A stretch of 5,326 nt of DNA, from the NCBI GenBank assembly GCA_937959175.1, contig CALGAS010000366.1, positions 1-5,326 on the forward strand, written 5' to 3'. Numbering within the stretch: position 1 is the stretch's first letter; each line of letters opens with the position of its first letter. Shown in pieces: positions 5,280 to 5,326 of the stretch. The notes under the pieces are model-generated. The model searched no databases. It was not told the origin of the DNA and saw only the letters and a program-made list of their open reading frames with translations. A program made the translations under genes and the position numbers. Source of the stretch: an uncultured bacterium. GTDB taxonomy: Bacteria > Planctomycetota > Planctomycetia > Pirellulales > UBA1268.

Positions 5280-5326
5280 ATGAGTGAGTCTTCCGGCGGG
5301 TGCGACGCCGGCGGCAGGGCATGGCC
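5280..5326 (+). CDS. Possible start of a divergent gene (cut by window edge)
   Basis: ATG at 5280 is preceded by GGAGGGG with a short three-base spacing from GGAGG, and the frame stays open to the edge (MSESSGGCDAGGRAW). Fifteen residues are too few to identify a family, and an open frame of this length is expected by chance in GC-rich DNA. If real, it is divergent from the minus-strand cluster and shares its upstream region. Confidence 0.25.
   Translation, partial: MSESSGGCDAGGRAW

Overview
The window looks like chromosomal DNA from a high-GC planctomycete, possibly of the Isosphaera type. This is inferred from the wording of the EF-Tu N-terminus (IGHIDHGKT, a KGGTVRDDTKTVTI switch-I region), the GC-rich codon use and the extended low-complexity tails on regulatory genes. 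No database search was possible. Apart from a possible gene start at the extreme right edge, every supported gene lies on the minus strand, so the biological order runs from right to left.

Right end (5326 to about 4900): a regulatory region. It holds a GC-palindrome that overlaps the start of a possible divergent plus-strand gene, a 7-bp inverted repeat, and a minus-strand promoter with a perfect TATAAT box. A 37-codon reading frame with a strong Shine-Dalgarno site follows, and its stop codon runs directly into a long hairpin plus seven T's (an intrinsic terminator).

Middle (4843 to 1830): a four-gene cluster in one direction with short gaps. It consists of (1) an MpsC/DUF2294-like protein with an 18-bp tandem repeat in its N-terminal linker, (2) a CsrA-type RNA-binding regulator with an unusual ~60-residue glycine/asparagine-rich tail, (3) a second, better-conserved MpsC/DUF2294 gene that is split into two frames by a tandem duplication of 136/130 bp, and (4) a response-regulator receiver domain fused to a PP2C/SpoIIE (RsbU-like) serine phosphatase. 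The grouping suggests a signalling and post-transcriptional control module: phosphatase output through partner switching, plus CsrA control of mRNAs. The role of the DUF2294 proteins is unknown here, and MpsA and MpsB are not in the window.

Left end (1705 to 1): tRNA-Thr(TGT), tRNA-Tyr(GTA), tRNA-Gly(TCC), tRNA-Thr(GGT), then tuf (EF-Tu), cut by the window edge after residue 300. This is the same order and the same four anticodons as the thrU-tyrU-glyT-thrT-tufB operon of Escherichia coli, a deeply conserved translation operon. A candidate promoter lies just upstream of the first tRNA. The most unusual items are the frame-breaking duplication in the second MpsC-like gene, the DUF2294-csrA-DUF2294-phosphatase neighbourhood, and the small ORF/terminator leader ahead of it.
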